Shown piece by piece: positions 34,974-47,200 of a stretch of 64,000 bases of DNA. Every line of letters starts with the position of its first letter. Position 1 is the stretch's first letter. The DNA is taken from contig JAYJMM010000112.1 in NCBI GenBank assembly GCA_037349105.1, positions 1,178,001 through 1,242,000 of the forward strand, in the 5' to 3' direction. The position numbers and the translations under genes are program-made. The stretch is from Limnomonas spitsbergensis (taxonomy: Eukaryota > Chlorophyta > Chlorophyceae > Chlamydomonadales). A model generated the notes under the pieces. It made no database searches. It saw nothing but the letters and a program-made list of their open reading frames with translations, and was not told the DNA's origin.

Positions 34974-37900
34974 CTATCCGCTGAAATCAGACGCCATTAG
35001 GTGCCCCTTGGGCGAGTTAAAGGTCGCCTTCAAGTGTGCAACATTCGCCTCCAGCGACTCCCGCTCGCGCCTCGCAGTGATCAGGTCGCCCTCCAGGTCA
35101 TTGATGCGGCGCATGGTGGCCTCACGCGCAGCGCTGAGGTTCGATGAGGACTGGGGGGAGGTAGCAGGGCGTGAAGGGTCGGTGGGGGGATTGACCAGGG
35201 GGACATCCACAGGGTGGCCTCGTGAGCTGCGGTAGGTTTGGATGGGGACAGGTAGGGTGCAGAGGTCCATGAGGCACGGTAGGACCGATACACCAGGGAG
35301 TGGCGTGCCAGAGCCTCTGGCACGCTTCCAATCAGAGCAGTTAACGGCAAGACACCAGTCGGCAGTCAGACACTTACAAATATTCAAATATGGCAACGAC
35401 CATTTATAATCTAAAACCGTATCACCCCATCGATATCTGACGATTTGATATCATAGATCTGTTGCAGCATGAGCGTGAGAATACCCCCTGCTTTGCGCCA
35501 CACCACACTTGGCAGGCGTATGGGCGGCTTCAACTAGGCCAATGAGGACTTGCTGCACACTGCCTCCACTGCCTTAGGCCGTGATGTAGCAGAATTGTAG
35601 CTGAAGCATCCTTAAGCCGTGATGTAGCTGAATTGTAGCAATAGCACCCGAAAATGAACCTTGCTACTCACGCTGCCCACAGAAGACGGAGGCGCTGTCA
35701 TGAGGTTCAGTCGGCCGTCCATCATCACCATTTGCTCATCCATCGTCAGCGCCGAGGCCTTGTCATAGATATTGTCCTCAAGCGATGCCGCCGCAAGGTC
35801 CAACGAGACAATCTCCTTGTCCACAGCGCCCAACTGCAGCGGAGGAAGGAGTTAGGGTTAAGGATAGGCGCAGGAAAGCAGGATATAAAATCAGCAAACC
35901 GGCAGGTCAGGGGGCTTTGGAGTGGTGGCCGACAATGACTGGGTCCTCTGACCGGACTACCTGTGAAGTTGATGTAAGACCTCCCCCCCACACAAATGGA
36001 ACCTTAGACCACACTGCCTGTGCACTGTGTGCAGTCGTTATATGACCTACTCCAAACCAAACTTTTCATACCAGCCTCCCTTTGCTGCACCCAATGATAC
36101 TCCCTGCCCACGTGGCCATGAGCCACCTGCTGCTCTCCATCCGGACAGGGGTTAATTCTCAAGCGATAGGTTTGCCATCGGCGGGAAGGCCCACGGTCGC
36201 CAGAGGCCCAATCAGGGCCACACCATGACCGGTGGAGAGAAACAGGCCTAGACAGCACGGTTGGCTGTCCAATGGGACTCCGACCGGAGGCAAGAAGGTA
36301 ACTGAACTAAAGCTGGACCGTAGGCCAGGCTGCGCTGTTTTCTTAACTCTCACGCCCCTAGTTTCCCTTTCTTTCTTCCTTGGACTGAAGGAGGGTCAAA
36401 AAAACTGCCACCGGGTCGTCATCGAGCGCTGCATCCTCCTCTGCAGCCCCACCTTGTGACTCAGTTGCGAGGTCACGGCATTGAGGTGAGCGATCTCCTT
36501 TGCCAGCGCAGCCTCCACTTCATCAGACACCATCTCCCGATCTGGGCGCGCTTTCCGGGCGGCAAATCGCTCCTTTGCTTGAAGCAGCGGACCCCTGGTT
36601 AGAAGCGCATAACGGGCAAGAGGACAGATCCTGGTCTTAGTGAAGATGCTGAAAGGTCATGCGCAGCAGCACAGTACCTTGAGAAATAGAGACCAGCCTA
36701 TTCCCCCCCACTGTCAGGGATTATTTTCAGATCCGGGCAAGGGGGCCTGGCTGCTGATATCTGTGGAAGAAAGCAACGAGTTAGCCGCATTTTTTGTCTG
36801 CAAAGTGAGCAGGCCATGCAGTCATTCTCCACACGCTATTGAACGGCAGTCCAGCCCTGCCCCCCCCGACAACATCCAACACACAAACTTCCCGGCGCAC
36901 CTCTTGGCCTCCAGTGCATTCGCCAGGCTGCTCCTCTGGGTCTCTGCTCTTCCCGTTTCGTTGCGCACGCGCTCCAGCTCCTTCTCCAGGTGCTCCTTCA
37001 GGCCCTTGGTCATGCCCATTTTTGTCATCATGCGCACATTCAGGTCGCGGGACATCGCATGCTCCGTGTTTCGCGAATTCAAAATTGCTGTGCGGACAGC
37101 CTTCCGAAGCCTGGGCATTTTAGCGGGTGTTGGGCGGGTATCGGGCATTTGGGCGGGTGTTGGGCGGTTGCGAGGTTAGGTGCGAGGGGTATTGGGCGTT
37201 CACACGAGGTGAGGCTGAGGAGGTTTTGAGGTGGCCGTGAGCATGCAGCTTTCATGGGCATGAGGATGCAAAGTAAACAGGACAGCGAGGACTCTGAAGC
37301 TGCTGCTGAGCAGCATCCAACACCACAAGTACTGCGTAAGTTATCAGGAAATTCCTATTAAGTTATCAGGAAATTCCTATTAAGTTATCAGGAAATCCCC
37401 AAGAAGTTACTGGGAATTTGCCAGGAACTTACTAGGAATACTAGGAAGTTGCCGGGGGTAACGGGGAAGTCGCCAGCAAGTAATCGGTTACTTCAGCCCT
37501 ATGGGGACCAAACCTGAACCCGCTAATGTCCGGTGACCCAGGCAGCAGTACATGTTGCACCAGGCCCCCACGACTTAAGGCTGTGATGTAGCTGAATTTC
37601 AGCAAAGGCATCCCCTCAGAAAAATCCTCAACAAAACAGTGAACAGTACTTCCAGCTGAACTGCATGACAATAAACAGCCGATTAGTCGGGCGCCCAAGC
37701 AGCCAAGCTTGTGAGCAGGTCCCAGAGGTGTCACGTCATTGACAATGTCCAGCACCTGACAACTCAGCAACGCGCTGTATCTGGGAGCAACGCACTGTAT
37801 CTGGGAGCTGGGAAAACATGCCCCGCTGCCCTGGCATCCTTAATCACCCACACAACTGGGGGCTAGGGTTTCACCGTGCTTCCTTACCTTTTCGGGGAGA

Positions 37901-40900
37901 TTTTTCGATATTTTTCGAATCTTAATTTGCCCTCCCATCTCCCTCTCAACCAGACGGTTGGGCGCCCACACGGCTTTCCTGTTTGAGCAGGGCCCATAAC
38001 AGTCACGTCGTCGACCCACACACCTAGTGGAGTCTGCGATCCATTGCCGAGAAGCCTTGATGTTCTCCTCCGTGCAGGTCACCCAAGTATGGGGTGTCTT
38101 CATCTTGCCTTCAGCCCTCCGGCGCAGGGTAGCAGCGTCGCCGGTCGAGCCGTCGGGCAGGATTCCCAACACCTTGGTGTCCACATCGATCGCCTCTGCC
38201 TGATGGTTGGCATCGGGGGCAGACTCGTCAGGACAGGGGCTGAGGCTGCCTGTTTGATGGACAAACAGCCAGGAGTGCCTACCGGGTGCCTACTTAGAGT
38301 GCTTGTTCTGGTGTCCTGGATCACGGTTGGTAGGCTACTGGGCAGCCACCACAGCGCGGAGGGAAAAAATACCCTGACCTGCCTCCGGCCGGTTCCGCAG
38401 GCAGCAAGGCTAGCAGGATCAGGCCCCCACAGGCCAAAGGCCGGTATTTGAAGCACTCTATAATGTACACTGCTGCGGTACCCAGCCCCCGCAACTCTGA
38501 GGCTCCAATGGACTGCAAACAAGCGCTCAATTTGGAATGAAGCAGCATGAGAATAACAAGATGGACTATGTCTTTGCTATAGGTATGAAGCAGCACGAGG
38601 ATGATAAGATGGAGTATCGTACTCCGAGTATGCTTTGATGTTGGAAGGAAGCAGCACGAGGATACTAAGAGGGAGGATATCCACCTCCAGAGCGCAGAGC
38701 ATGGAGGTGCTGGTGTTAAATGCCAGTGCTAATTTTAAGGCACGCCAGACCACCTGTAGGGCCTGGGGTTTCTTCGGACTTCCTTCACTTTATAGGATGG
38801 TCTTTTCCTCCTCCTTTTTCCGTCTGTTCCTTTCCGTTCTCCTCTAGCCCTAGGTTTATTTTGGGTTTGGGTTTGGGTTTGGGTTTGGGCGCCCGGGTTT
38901 GGGTTTGGGTTTGGGTTTGGGCGCCCGACCAGACAGTCGGGCGCCCATGCGGCCCAGCCTTTGCAGCTTGGCCCATAGGTGTCATGTCATTGACCTGTAG
39001 GGCTGATCGGCAGCCACCACTGGGCCAACTGGGACCAAACCTTCACCAGGCTACCATCGGCGGCCCAGGCACCAGGCCCTCATGACCAAAGGCCATGACG
39101 TCCCTAAATTGCAGCTGAAGTACACGCTCAAATAGACAGTGATGCCTGCCCGCCCGGATCGGTTTCATGCTCAGATTCGTCGCACGCGCCGGCATTATGG
39201 CTGCCCGCCCATTCCTCACGTGCCTCATGCCGCATTCTCCTCACCTTGTCGGCCATGTCCGCCTCAAGCCTCATCCGGATGTTGTCAAGCTGGGCCAGCT
39301 CTCGGTCAAGGTGGTTCATGGCCCTCTTAACCTGCACAGCAAAGGCAGAGCGGGCGAGGGAGCAAAGGATCAGGCCGTGAAGGAGGGAGGCGTGTGGCTA
39401 CAACGAGGAGCTCCGCTCTGAAAGGTGAAAACGCCTTCATAGCTCAATGTTATGGAATGTTTAACGACATCCGGAGTCTCTCGCATCGATGATTTCCTGC
39501 GTGCCCGCACCTTCTCAAGGCAACAGCAGACAGATCCCTGCTGCTGAATCTACCGGCCCTCACCTTCTCATGGAACCCGCTGACAAAGCCCTGCTGCTGG
39601 ATCAGCAGGCCCTCCACATCGTCCATGGTCTTCTCTCTGAGCGGGCGAGTGCTGCGCACCTGCACTCAGATTCCACGCAATGAGATTGGAAGGTGCCGGT
39701 TAAGGTCTTCTAGGTCACACCATACAGGAGGCATAGGAGGCAGGACAGGGTTTAAGGTGACGGTTTGAGGGGGAGAGGAGGCAGGGGGGGGAAGTACGAC
39801 GGTGCCGGTATGTAGAGTACCATCCATCAGGCACGGCAACCCCTCCTCATTGTCACTGAGGCCTAATTCTTACTTAATACTTGTCTTTAAACCTCATCAA
39901 GTGTGTTTACCGCGGCTCTGGAGTCTGATGTGGGCACATCCTACCCTTTTCTAGTAACCTCTAGTGCCTGGTTGAACATTAAATTCAGCGTTCCGGCCCC
40001 CACCGCTTGCCCTCACTCCCATACACCTGCAACCGGGAGTCGTTGAGCTCTTGCTTCACATCCACCTTCACCAGCCGAGACTCCATGGCAGCCTTCAGTT
40101 GCATGCACAGCTCCATCTCTGCCATGGTGTCCCGGTGGGCTATGTCCAGCGCACTCTGCTCATTCAGTCGGGGGGCACAGATGAGTGAGTTCAGGACATG
40201 GATTGGCGAGCTTGGCTAGACAGAGCATGCTCAGAGCTCTCTGTCCGGGCATGTGGGTCCGCGAGGGCTGATGGGGACTGTAACTGTCGACTGGGGTGGC
40301 TGTACCTTCAGGTGGTCAGTCTGGCGAATCTTCGAGCGGAGCGCCTCCTCGACGCTGACCATGTGCTTGACGACCAGGTCGGTGGCAACGCTCTACGCCA
40401 TGAGAACAAGGTCAGGCCTCAGGACGATTCCCAAAAGTGGCCGGGCGTAAACCGTACCCCTGTCAAGGTGGGACGTACCTGAAGAATGAGACTGGACTGT
40501 CGAAGCGTGCTGGACATCTTATTCTCGGCGTTTCCCATTTCCACAGATCGCATGGTCTGTGGATGGGAGGGTTGAAAGCAGGACGGTCGAATGACAGTCG
40601 ATGGCTCTCCGTTTTTTGCGGTCCACTAATGAAAACATAACCAGCAAGCGATTCCACCCCCACTAACAAATCCATCGGGGCTGGGTGATGCACAAAAGTG
40701 CCTGTTTCACGATGGCAACAATGCGGCCGACCATCGAGGATCGTCTCGTTTACGCCTCCTGCATTTTGTTAGGCTGGCAAGTAAGTTAACATATTGCTGC
40801 CTACCTCTTGCTGCCAATCGAAATTGCTGCGATAATTCCCAGGCTGAACGACCTCCTTCTTTTGGGAGATGGTGCGGAAGTTCTGCATAAACCGTAATAA

Positions 40901-41055
40901 TTGGGTTGCGATGTGAGCTTACGATGTCAAAAATCACAAGGGTATCCAGGTGTATCCTTAGCACCCTGCCCAAACATGAACATGTTGCCGACTAGTTGGA
41001 CACTCACAGCAATGTTGACGCCATTGTTTGAATGCCCATACTGAGAGTGCGACAT
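34974..41055 (-). CDS. Tektin family protein
   Basis: Twelve small exons: 41055-41008, 40882-40805, 40556-40479, 40392-40306, 40158-40027, 39659-39564, 39331-39245, 38199-38022, 37087-36901, 36594-36453, 35833-35672, ~35324-34974. This gives 425 aa through exon 11 and ~540 in all. Tektins are coiled-coil filament proteins bound to axonemal doublet microtubules. Family hallmarks: NYRSNFDWQQE near the N-terminus, DRELAQLDNIRMRLEADMADK followed by AIDVDTKVL, TPHTWVTCTEENIKASRQW, then AKERFAARKARPDREMVSDE (the tektin R..RPN.E..D block), and LEDNIYDKASALTMDEQMVM. The tail is Pro-rich then coiled coil (MRRINDLEGDLITARRERE). The junctions of exons 8/9 and 11/12 were chosen by reading phase and are the least certain. 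Introns 7, 8 and 11 carry mobile elements. Divergent from the OPR gene. Confidence 0.8.
35510..35650 (+). mobile_element. MITE-like family A copy (tektin intron 11)
   Basis: GGCGGCTTCAACTAGGCCAA and two copies of GTGATGTAGCTGAATTGTAG (about 35578 and 35617), showing a local duplication of the right end. Confidence 0.5.
37330..37440. repeat. 22-bp tandem repeat (tektin intron 8)
   Basis: Three clear and two decayed copies of TAAGTTATCAGGAAATTCCT, immediately right of the exon 9 region. Confidence 0.75.
37495..38015 (+). mobile_element. MITE copy followed by two non-LTR tails (tektin intron 8)
   Basis: 37495-37625 is family A (GGACCAAACCTGAACCCGCT, GGCTGTGATGTAGCTGAATT). Family B tails end at GTGTCACGTCATTGAC (37742) and AACAGTCACGTCGTCGACC (38012). 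The second tail stops only a few bases before exon 8. Confidence 0.55.
38330..38470 (+). mobile_element. MITE-like family A copy (tektin intron 7)
   Basis: GGCAGCCACCACAGCGCGGA and CTGCCTCCGGCCGGTTCCGC are diverged from the consensus core. Confidence 0.45.
38760..39135 (+). mobile_element. Non-LTR tail with (GGGTTT)n block, then a MITE copy (tektin intron 7)
   Basis: A pyrimidine lead is followed at 38850-38935 by two runs of GGGTTT repeats, each ending in GGGCGCCC. The usual GGGCGCCCATGCGGCC tail then ends GTGTCATGTCATTGACC (38993). A family A copy (CACTGGGCCAACTGGGACCA) abuts directly to about 39135. Confidence 0.6.
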
Positions 41056-41274
41056 GCTAGCAAAACTAAAATCTAAGTATACTCTCGACCTCTGAAACGC
41101 GTGATGTTGTTTGCTATTCTGTGTACCGCCGTTCGTATGACAGGCATTGGTGTGGACAGGACGGAAGGTACGGAGCTGGAGGGACTGCAGCGGCTAGGGG
41201 CCGATGTGACTGACGCCGACTGCGATTGATGTGCGGACCTGACGCTGTGGCCGATTCTGCATCACAATTAAAAT
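41056..41274. promoter_or_regulatory. Divergent intergenic region, likely bidirectional promoter
   Basis: 219 bp separate the tektin and OPR start codons. Both 5' UTRs and promoters must be compressed into it. No named motif was recognised. Confidence 0.5.
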
Positions 41275-44200
41275 ATGAAGAAATGTAACGCCTTTTCAAA
41301 CAGAGGCTTGTCCACGCACAGCAGTTATGCCGATCTAAAAGTCTGCAGGCCTTGCAGCGCTCGAGCACAGGAAGGCAGCCAAGAGGGAGCCAGCTTAAGA
41401 CGTGGCAGCATGACAGTGAAAAGGAAAGATCTGCAGAGGCAGCTCCAGGGAAAGTATGAGGAAAAACTTTATCAGGTACGCCTGCGGCATCTGGCCTGCC
41501 ATGCGCATGAAGATCCATGTTCTATTTGGTGTGCAACAGACCACCCCTCAGGGGCTGCCACCACTGGGACAATTGAGTACTAAGGATCAAACCCTCAGCA
41601 GCCTACGGCCAGTAGCTTAAACAGCTGGGCTTGTCACCCCAGGCCACCACAGCTGTAGCCAGTGATGTAACTGAATAGTAGCTGAGCAGCCTCAACTAAA
41701 CGATGCCATAGATTCTGGCATACATTCTGAGGATTAAACTCCCAGTCCCATGCAATCTATGCCTCTCTCCCAGGAAGCTTCACGTGTGGAGGAAGGCAAC
41801 CTTGTGTTTGAGCTACGGAGATCTGACCCCAAGAGTGAGGCCATGGCAGCAGACGCCCTGCGCCGCGCCCGACTCAACCGGGAGCTGCTCTCTTCCATAG
41901 CTGCGCTGTCCAGCCTGCAGGGTGCCATCTCCATCCTGGACACTCACCGGGACGAAATCAACTACGTCACCTGCTGCCAGCTGTGTGCCAAGCTCCCCGA
42001 CGTGCTCCCGACTGCCGAGCGGGGGGAGCAGGGCCCTGCAGTGCGGCTGATGCGCGCCCTGGCCGCCCTGGTTCTCAGGCACGCGCATGCGCTCCAGCCT
42101 TTTCACTTCGCGCAGTGCGCAGCGGGGCTGGCCGAGTGTGGGCACCGCGAGCCGTCCTTCTGGCGGGACCTGACGCGGGCCTCATCGCGGCGGCTGGTCT
42201 CATTCGCGCCGGCGCAGCTTGCGTCGCTGACAGCTTCTGTGGCAGTTGCGGGATTCGTTCCCAGCCTGGCGTGGGTGCAGGCTGGCGAGAAGCAGGCAAC
42301 CAGGCAAGTATAGCCAATGGAGGTCTCATCATGCGCGTGGCATGATTGGCACGTTCATCTTATTCTCTCCATGGTTGTTCAGATTCCATGGATGGACGCC
42401 AGTTTATGTTCATGTGGTCCCAGACGGCCCTCTTGGGGCCTGCTGGAGGCCACCTCTAGGCACAAAGGGACCCAACCTTGACCAGCCTACAGCCAGTGGC
42501 CCGAGCAGCAGGGCTTGCTGCACCAGGCCCCCTCGACCAAGGGCACTTATGTGGCTCAAGCGCAGCTGAAGTGCACTATACTATACAAACGTCGAGACAG
42601 ATCGCTCCAGGGTCCATGGTCCACCTCTCTGACCCACCTGTCTGCCGTTGCTGCCAACTGCTGTCCTTTTTTGTGCGTGCTTCAGCTGCATTGAAGTATT
42701 GAACCTAAATCACAGCTTACGGTCATGGGGTCCTGGTGCAGCAAGCCCTGCTGCTTGGGCCACTGGCCGTAGGCTGGTCTAGGCTTGGTCCCAATTGGCC
42801 CAGTGGTTGCCACTCAGCTGTTCCCGAGGGGCATACTGCATGGCGTGCACTAAGATGAGCACTGCTGGCCACCCCTCCTCCGTCGACCACCCCGATACCC
42901 CCGCTTCCCAGGCATATTCACGTGGCTAGCCCGGAGGCCTTGGCCGCCATGCTGTGGAGCTGGGGCACCTTCAACCACACCCCGAGCAAGCGCCTCATGG
43001 ACATGATGAAGATGAGGCTCCGGGACCAAATGAAGCACCACCAGCTCAGCCCGGAGCTCTTGTTGCAGGCAAGCACTTCACCCTAACTTGACCCTTAACC
43101 CTTAACCCTAACAAATGAAGCACCACCAGCTCAGCTCGGAGCTCCTGCTGCAGGCAAGCGCGTGCACCACGTGATGGGTGCCCAGTATAGGCGGGCTGCA
43201 GATTACTGTCGCGGGTAATCGAAAGCTGTAACTTTGAATCCTTTTGTGTTCCATGTCCGTGGGCTTGAAAGGAACCTGCCTCGCGTTGGCTTGCACTGAG
43301 CGCCAAGGAGGTCTTAGCAGCTGCCTGTCGATACCTTGCCTTTCGAAAGACCGAGGGCCATCTGATACATTTGGTACTGTCTAGAGGGGGTGTTTCCTTT
43401 CGAAAGACCGAGGCTTTGATATGATGTATGTTTGATCTAGTTTGATATAATCCATTTGGTACCATACCAGGGGGGCGTCCCCTCGAATCCACAATCATGG
43501 CAAAAACGATTGTAAGCCAGGAAATGAACTCTCTGCAGCTGACCCCTGGTCAGCTATGCTGCTTGGCTGCCATGGTTTGACTCCCGTGCCATGTCTCTGT
43601 GCCTTCGGCTTCGGTGACTAGAGGCTTCCTTGACTTACGTGCCGTCCGCGCCTTTCCATTACGTCTGTCACCCTATTATAAAATATATTGTACATTGAAG
43701 GAACAGCAAACTGGGAAATCTCATTAAGATTTCGAAGCAAAAAGCGATGCTCTCTCTTTGAAAGAGCTCCTATCAAGGCGCTTCACTTTGTATGTTACTA
43801 TCCATGTTCCTCTTCGTGTAAATAAAACATTTTGCCTCGCACCCCGCCTGTCCTTTCCAGGTGCTGTACGGGATAGCGCGCCTCACCTCTCACCACCCCG
43901 GTGAGCGCTGGCTGCTGGCCTGGTCTAACGAGTTCGCTCCCCACATGCGGCACGCACATCCCGCCGTGCTGGTGGAGGTGCTCATGTCCCTAGTCTCTCT
44001 ACAGGTGTGTTGGAGCCTTGAAGGGGGAGGGCAGCTAAAAGGGGTTACTGACGGGGGGGGGGGGGCAGCTAAGAGGGTTTAATGACGAGGGGGGCAGCTA
44101 AGAGGGTATAATGACGAGGGGGGCAGCTAAGAGGGTTTACTGATGAGGGGGGGGGGGGGGCAGCTAAGAGGGGTTACTGATGGGGGGGGGGGGGGGGGGG

Positions 44201-47200
44201 CACCTAAGAGGGGTCACTGATGAGGGGGGGGGGGGGGGGGGGGGGCAGCTAAGAGGGGTTACTGATGAGGGGGGGGGGGGGGCAGCTAAGAGGGGTTACT
44301 GATGAGGGGGGGGGGGGGGGGGGGGGGCAGCTAAGAGGGGTTACTGATGAGGGGGGGGGGGGGGGGGCAGCTAAGAGGGGTCACTGATGAGGGGGGGGGG
44401 GGGCAGCTAAGAGGGGTTACTGATGAGGGGGGGGGGGGGCAGCTAAGAGGGGTTACTGATGGGGGGGGGGGGGGCAGCTAAGAGGGGTTACTGATGAGGG
44501 GGGGGGGCAGCTAAGAGGGGTTACTGATGAGGGGGGGGGGGGGGGGGCAGCTAAGAGGGGTTACTGATGAGGGGGGGGGGGGGGGGCAGCTAAGAGGGGT
44601 TACTGATGAGGGGGGGGGGCAGCTAAGAGGGGTTACTGATGAGGGGGGGGGGGGCAGCTAAGAGGGGTTACTGATGAGGGGGGGGGGGCAGCTAAGAGGG
44701 GTTACTGATGAGGGGGGGGGGGCAGCTAAGAGGGGTTACTGATGAGGGGGGGGGGGGGGGGGCAGCTAAGAGGGGTTACTGATGAGGGGGGGGGGGGGGC
44801 AGCTAAGAGGGGTCACTGATGGGGGGGGGGGGGGGGGGGCAGCTAAGAGGGGTTAATGATGGGGGGTGGGGGGGGCAGCTAAGAGGGTTTACTGATGAGG
44901 GGGGGGGCAGCTAAGAGGGGTTACTGATGAGGGGGGGGGGGCAGCTAAGAGGGGTTACTGATGAGGGGGGGGGGGCAGCTAAGAGGGTTTACTGATGGGG
45001 GGGGGGGGGCAGCTAAGAGGGGTTACTGATGAGGGGGGGGGGGGCAGCTAAGAGGGGTTACTGATGAGGGGGGGGGGGGGGGCAGCTAGGAGGGGTTACT
45101 GATGGGGGGGGGGGGGCAGCTAAGAGGGTTTACTGATGAGGGGGGGGGGGGCAGCTAAGAGGGGGTACTGACGAGGGGGATTTTGTGAATGGCAGTTTGG
45201 AGGGGGCGGTGAGGAAATGCTGACCAAGTGGGAGGAGGCTGTTTGGGGGGGAGCGGCAAGAGACGCTACGCAGATGCTTACGCTGATCGGCAGGCTTTCT
45301 AGATAGGGTGACGAGCCGCTGCCTCGGCTCTCCCTTCAGTGCACAGCTGCTGTGAGCCTCTATCCACTTGGCCAGTGTCTCCGCAGTAGGAGCTGTGAGT
45401 CTCTGTCCACTGGGCAAGCCCCTCCGGTGTACGAGCTGTGAGCCACAATCCATTGGGCCAGCCCCTCCAGCCCTTGACCTCCTCCTTTGGAATTCTGCTT
45501 GCGCCTGCAGTTCCAGCCAACCCAGCAGTGGATGGCCAACATGATGAAAAACCTCAGCAAGGGTCTGGAGGAGCCCAGAGGGAGCGGGAGAGCAGTTGCG
45601 CAGAAATCACCGCCGGCGGGGCAGGGCGAGGTGTCGCTGCGGCTGGGGATGACAAGGCTGGATCCACCTATCGAGATCGAGGCAGCTTCTGTGCAGCAAC
45701 GGGAGCTGCAACATCAGCAGCAGCTGAATCAGAAGGAGCAGCAGCGGCAGCGGGAGCAGGTGCAGCAGATGCAGGTGCAGCACGAGCAGCGGCAGCAGAA
45801 GCAGGCTGGCAACAAGTTGTGGACAGTGCGGCAGCCGAATGAAGGGTCTGGTGGTGGCAGCGGGTTGCCTCGATACGCGTTGGGTCAGGAGCAGCCAGGC
45901 CAGATGCTACCCGCAGACAAGCGTCCGGCAGAGAGCAGGGAGAACAAATATATGGGGAGTGCGCGGTCCGATGATGAGGATGATGAGGATGAGGATGAGG
46001 ATGATGATGATGATATGAGGGACCTGCTGGAATGGGAGGAGGAGGATGGGGAGCAGGAGGAGGAGGAGGGGGAGGAGGAGGAGGAGGAGGAGGGTGGATC
46101 GCTGCCGGGATGGGCGGGACGCGAGGCTGGGGTAACCGGGAGGGGGGCCTTGGAGGAGGCGGAGGGCGAGGGATCGTTGCTGGAAGACGAGGAAGAAGGT
46201 GAGGTCTCTCTCCTGGAGGATGAGGAGGTTGAGGGCTTGCTGCTGCAGGCAGAGGAGGATGAGGGCTCTTTGTTGGAGGATGAAGAGGAGGGCTCTTTGC
46301 TTGAAGATGAAGAGGACGAGAGGCCCCGAGGCAGTCAGTGGCCTGTCGGCAGGGGTGATACTGGTGTCTCATCCTCTGGCCGCCCCCTTCCAAATAGCAG
46401 GGCCGATGTTTGGCGGGAGCAGAGAGGGCGCGGCGGAGCCAGCCGGGGGAGCGGGCAGGCGGATGGAGCATGGAGTGGCGGGAGCGCCCGTCCGTCTCCG
46501 GTCGCCCCTCGATCGCAGGCGCACTCGACCCCTCCCGGCGGGGATGGTACTGCCAGCGCTGCCGGGATGTCTTCCATGGATGGGGAGGAGGAGGGAGAGG
46601 GGGGAGAGGATTTCCTGTATGGCGAGGATTCAGAGGGGGATCAGGCGGAAGTTGCCCTGGGACCCGAGGCGATGGACGGGTATTTAACTGACACTGACGA
46701 GGCCACAGGCCGTAGTGCCGGCAGCGCCTTGCAGTACAAGCAATACTCAGTACAGCAGGGCGCGGGTCCTGGACGCGAGGCGCCACTGTCACGCCCTGCT
46801 CCGTCCCGCGGGCCGTCTGCCGCGAGTGGCGTTGATGTGGCTCCGACGGCCGGCGGCGGCGGCGGCGGCTTCTCAGAGGGGGATCTGACGGCCATGCCTG
46901 CCCCATGCCTGCTCGAGCTGTTGCAGCAGAGTCAGCCTAGGCCCGGCAAGCAGCCCGCAGGGCAAGTGAGCGGTAGCACGGGCCCAGTCACGAGGTCACG
47001 ACGCCAGCCTCCGCAGTTGCCGACCACCTCTGCCGCCAACCGCAGCAGCGGCAGCACCAGCAGCGGCGGCGGCGGCGGTGGTGGCAGTAGCAGCGGCGGC
47101 AAAGCATCTCTCCAGCCTGGCACTCGGTTTGCCTCCTGGAAGCTCAGCCAGAGGGCGCTGCTGAGGGCTCGTCCTGCCGCGCTGGGCCCTGTGCAGCTAG

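Noticed and set aside
45668..46906. 412-codon minus-strand ORF rich in Pro/His/Arg
   Set aside because: Antisense shadow of the low-complexity OPR exon 5; no start context, splice or domain support.
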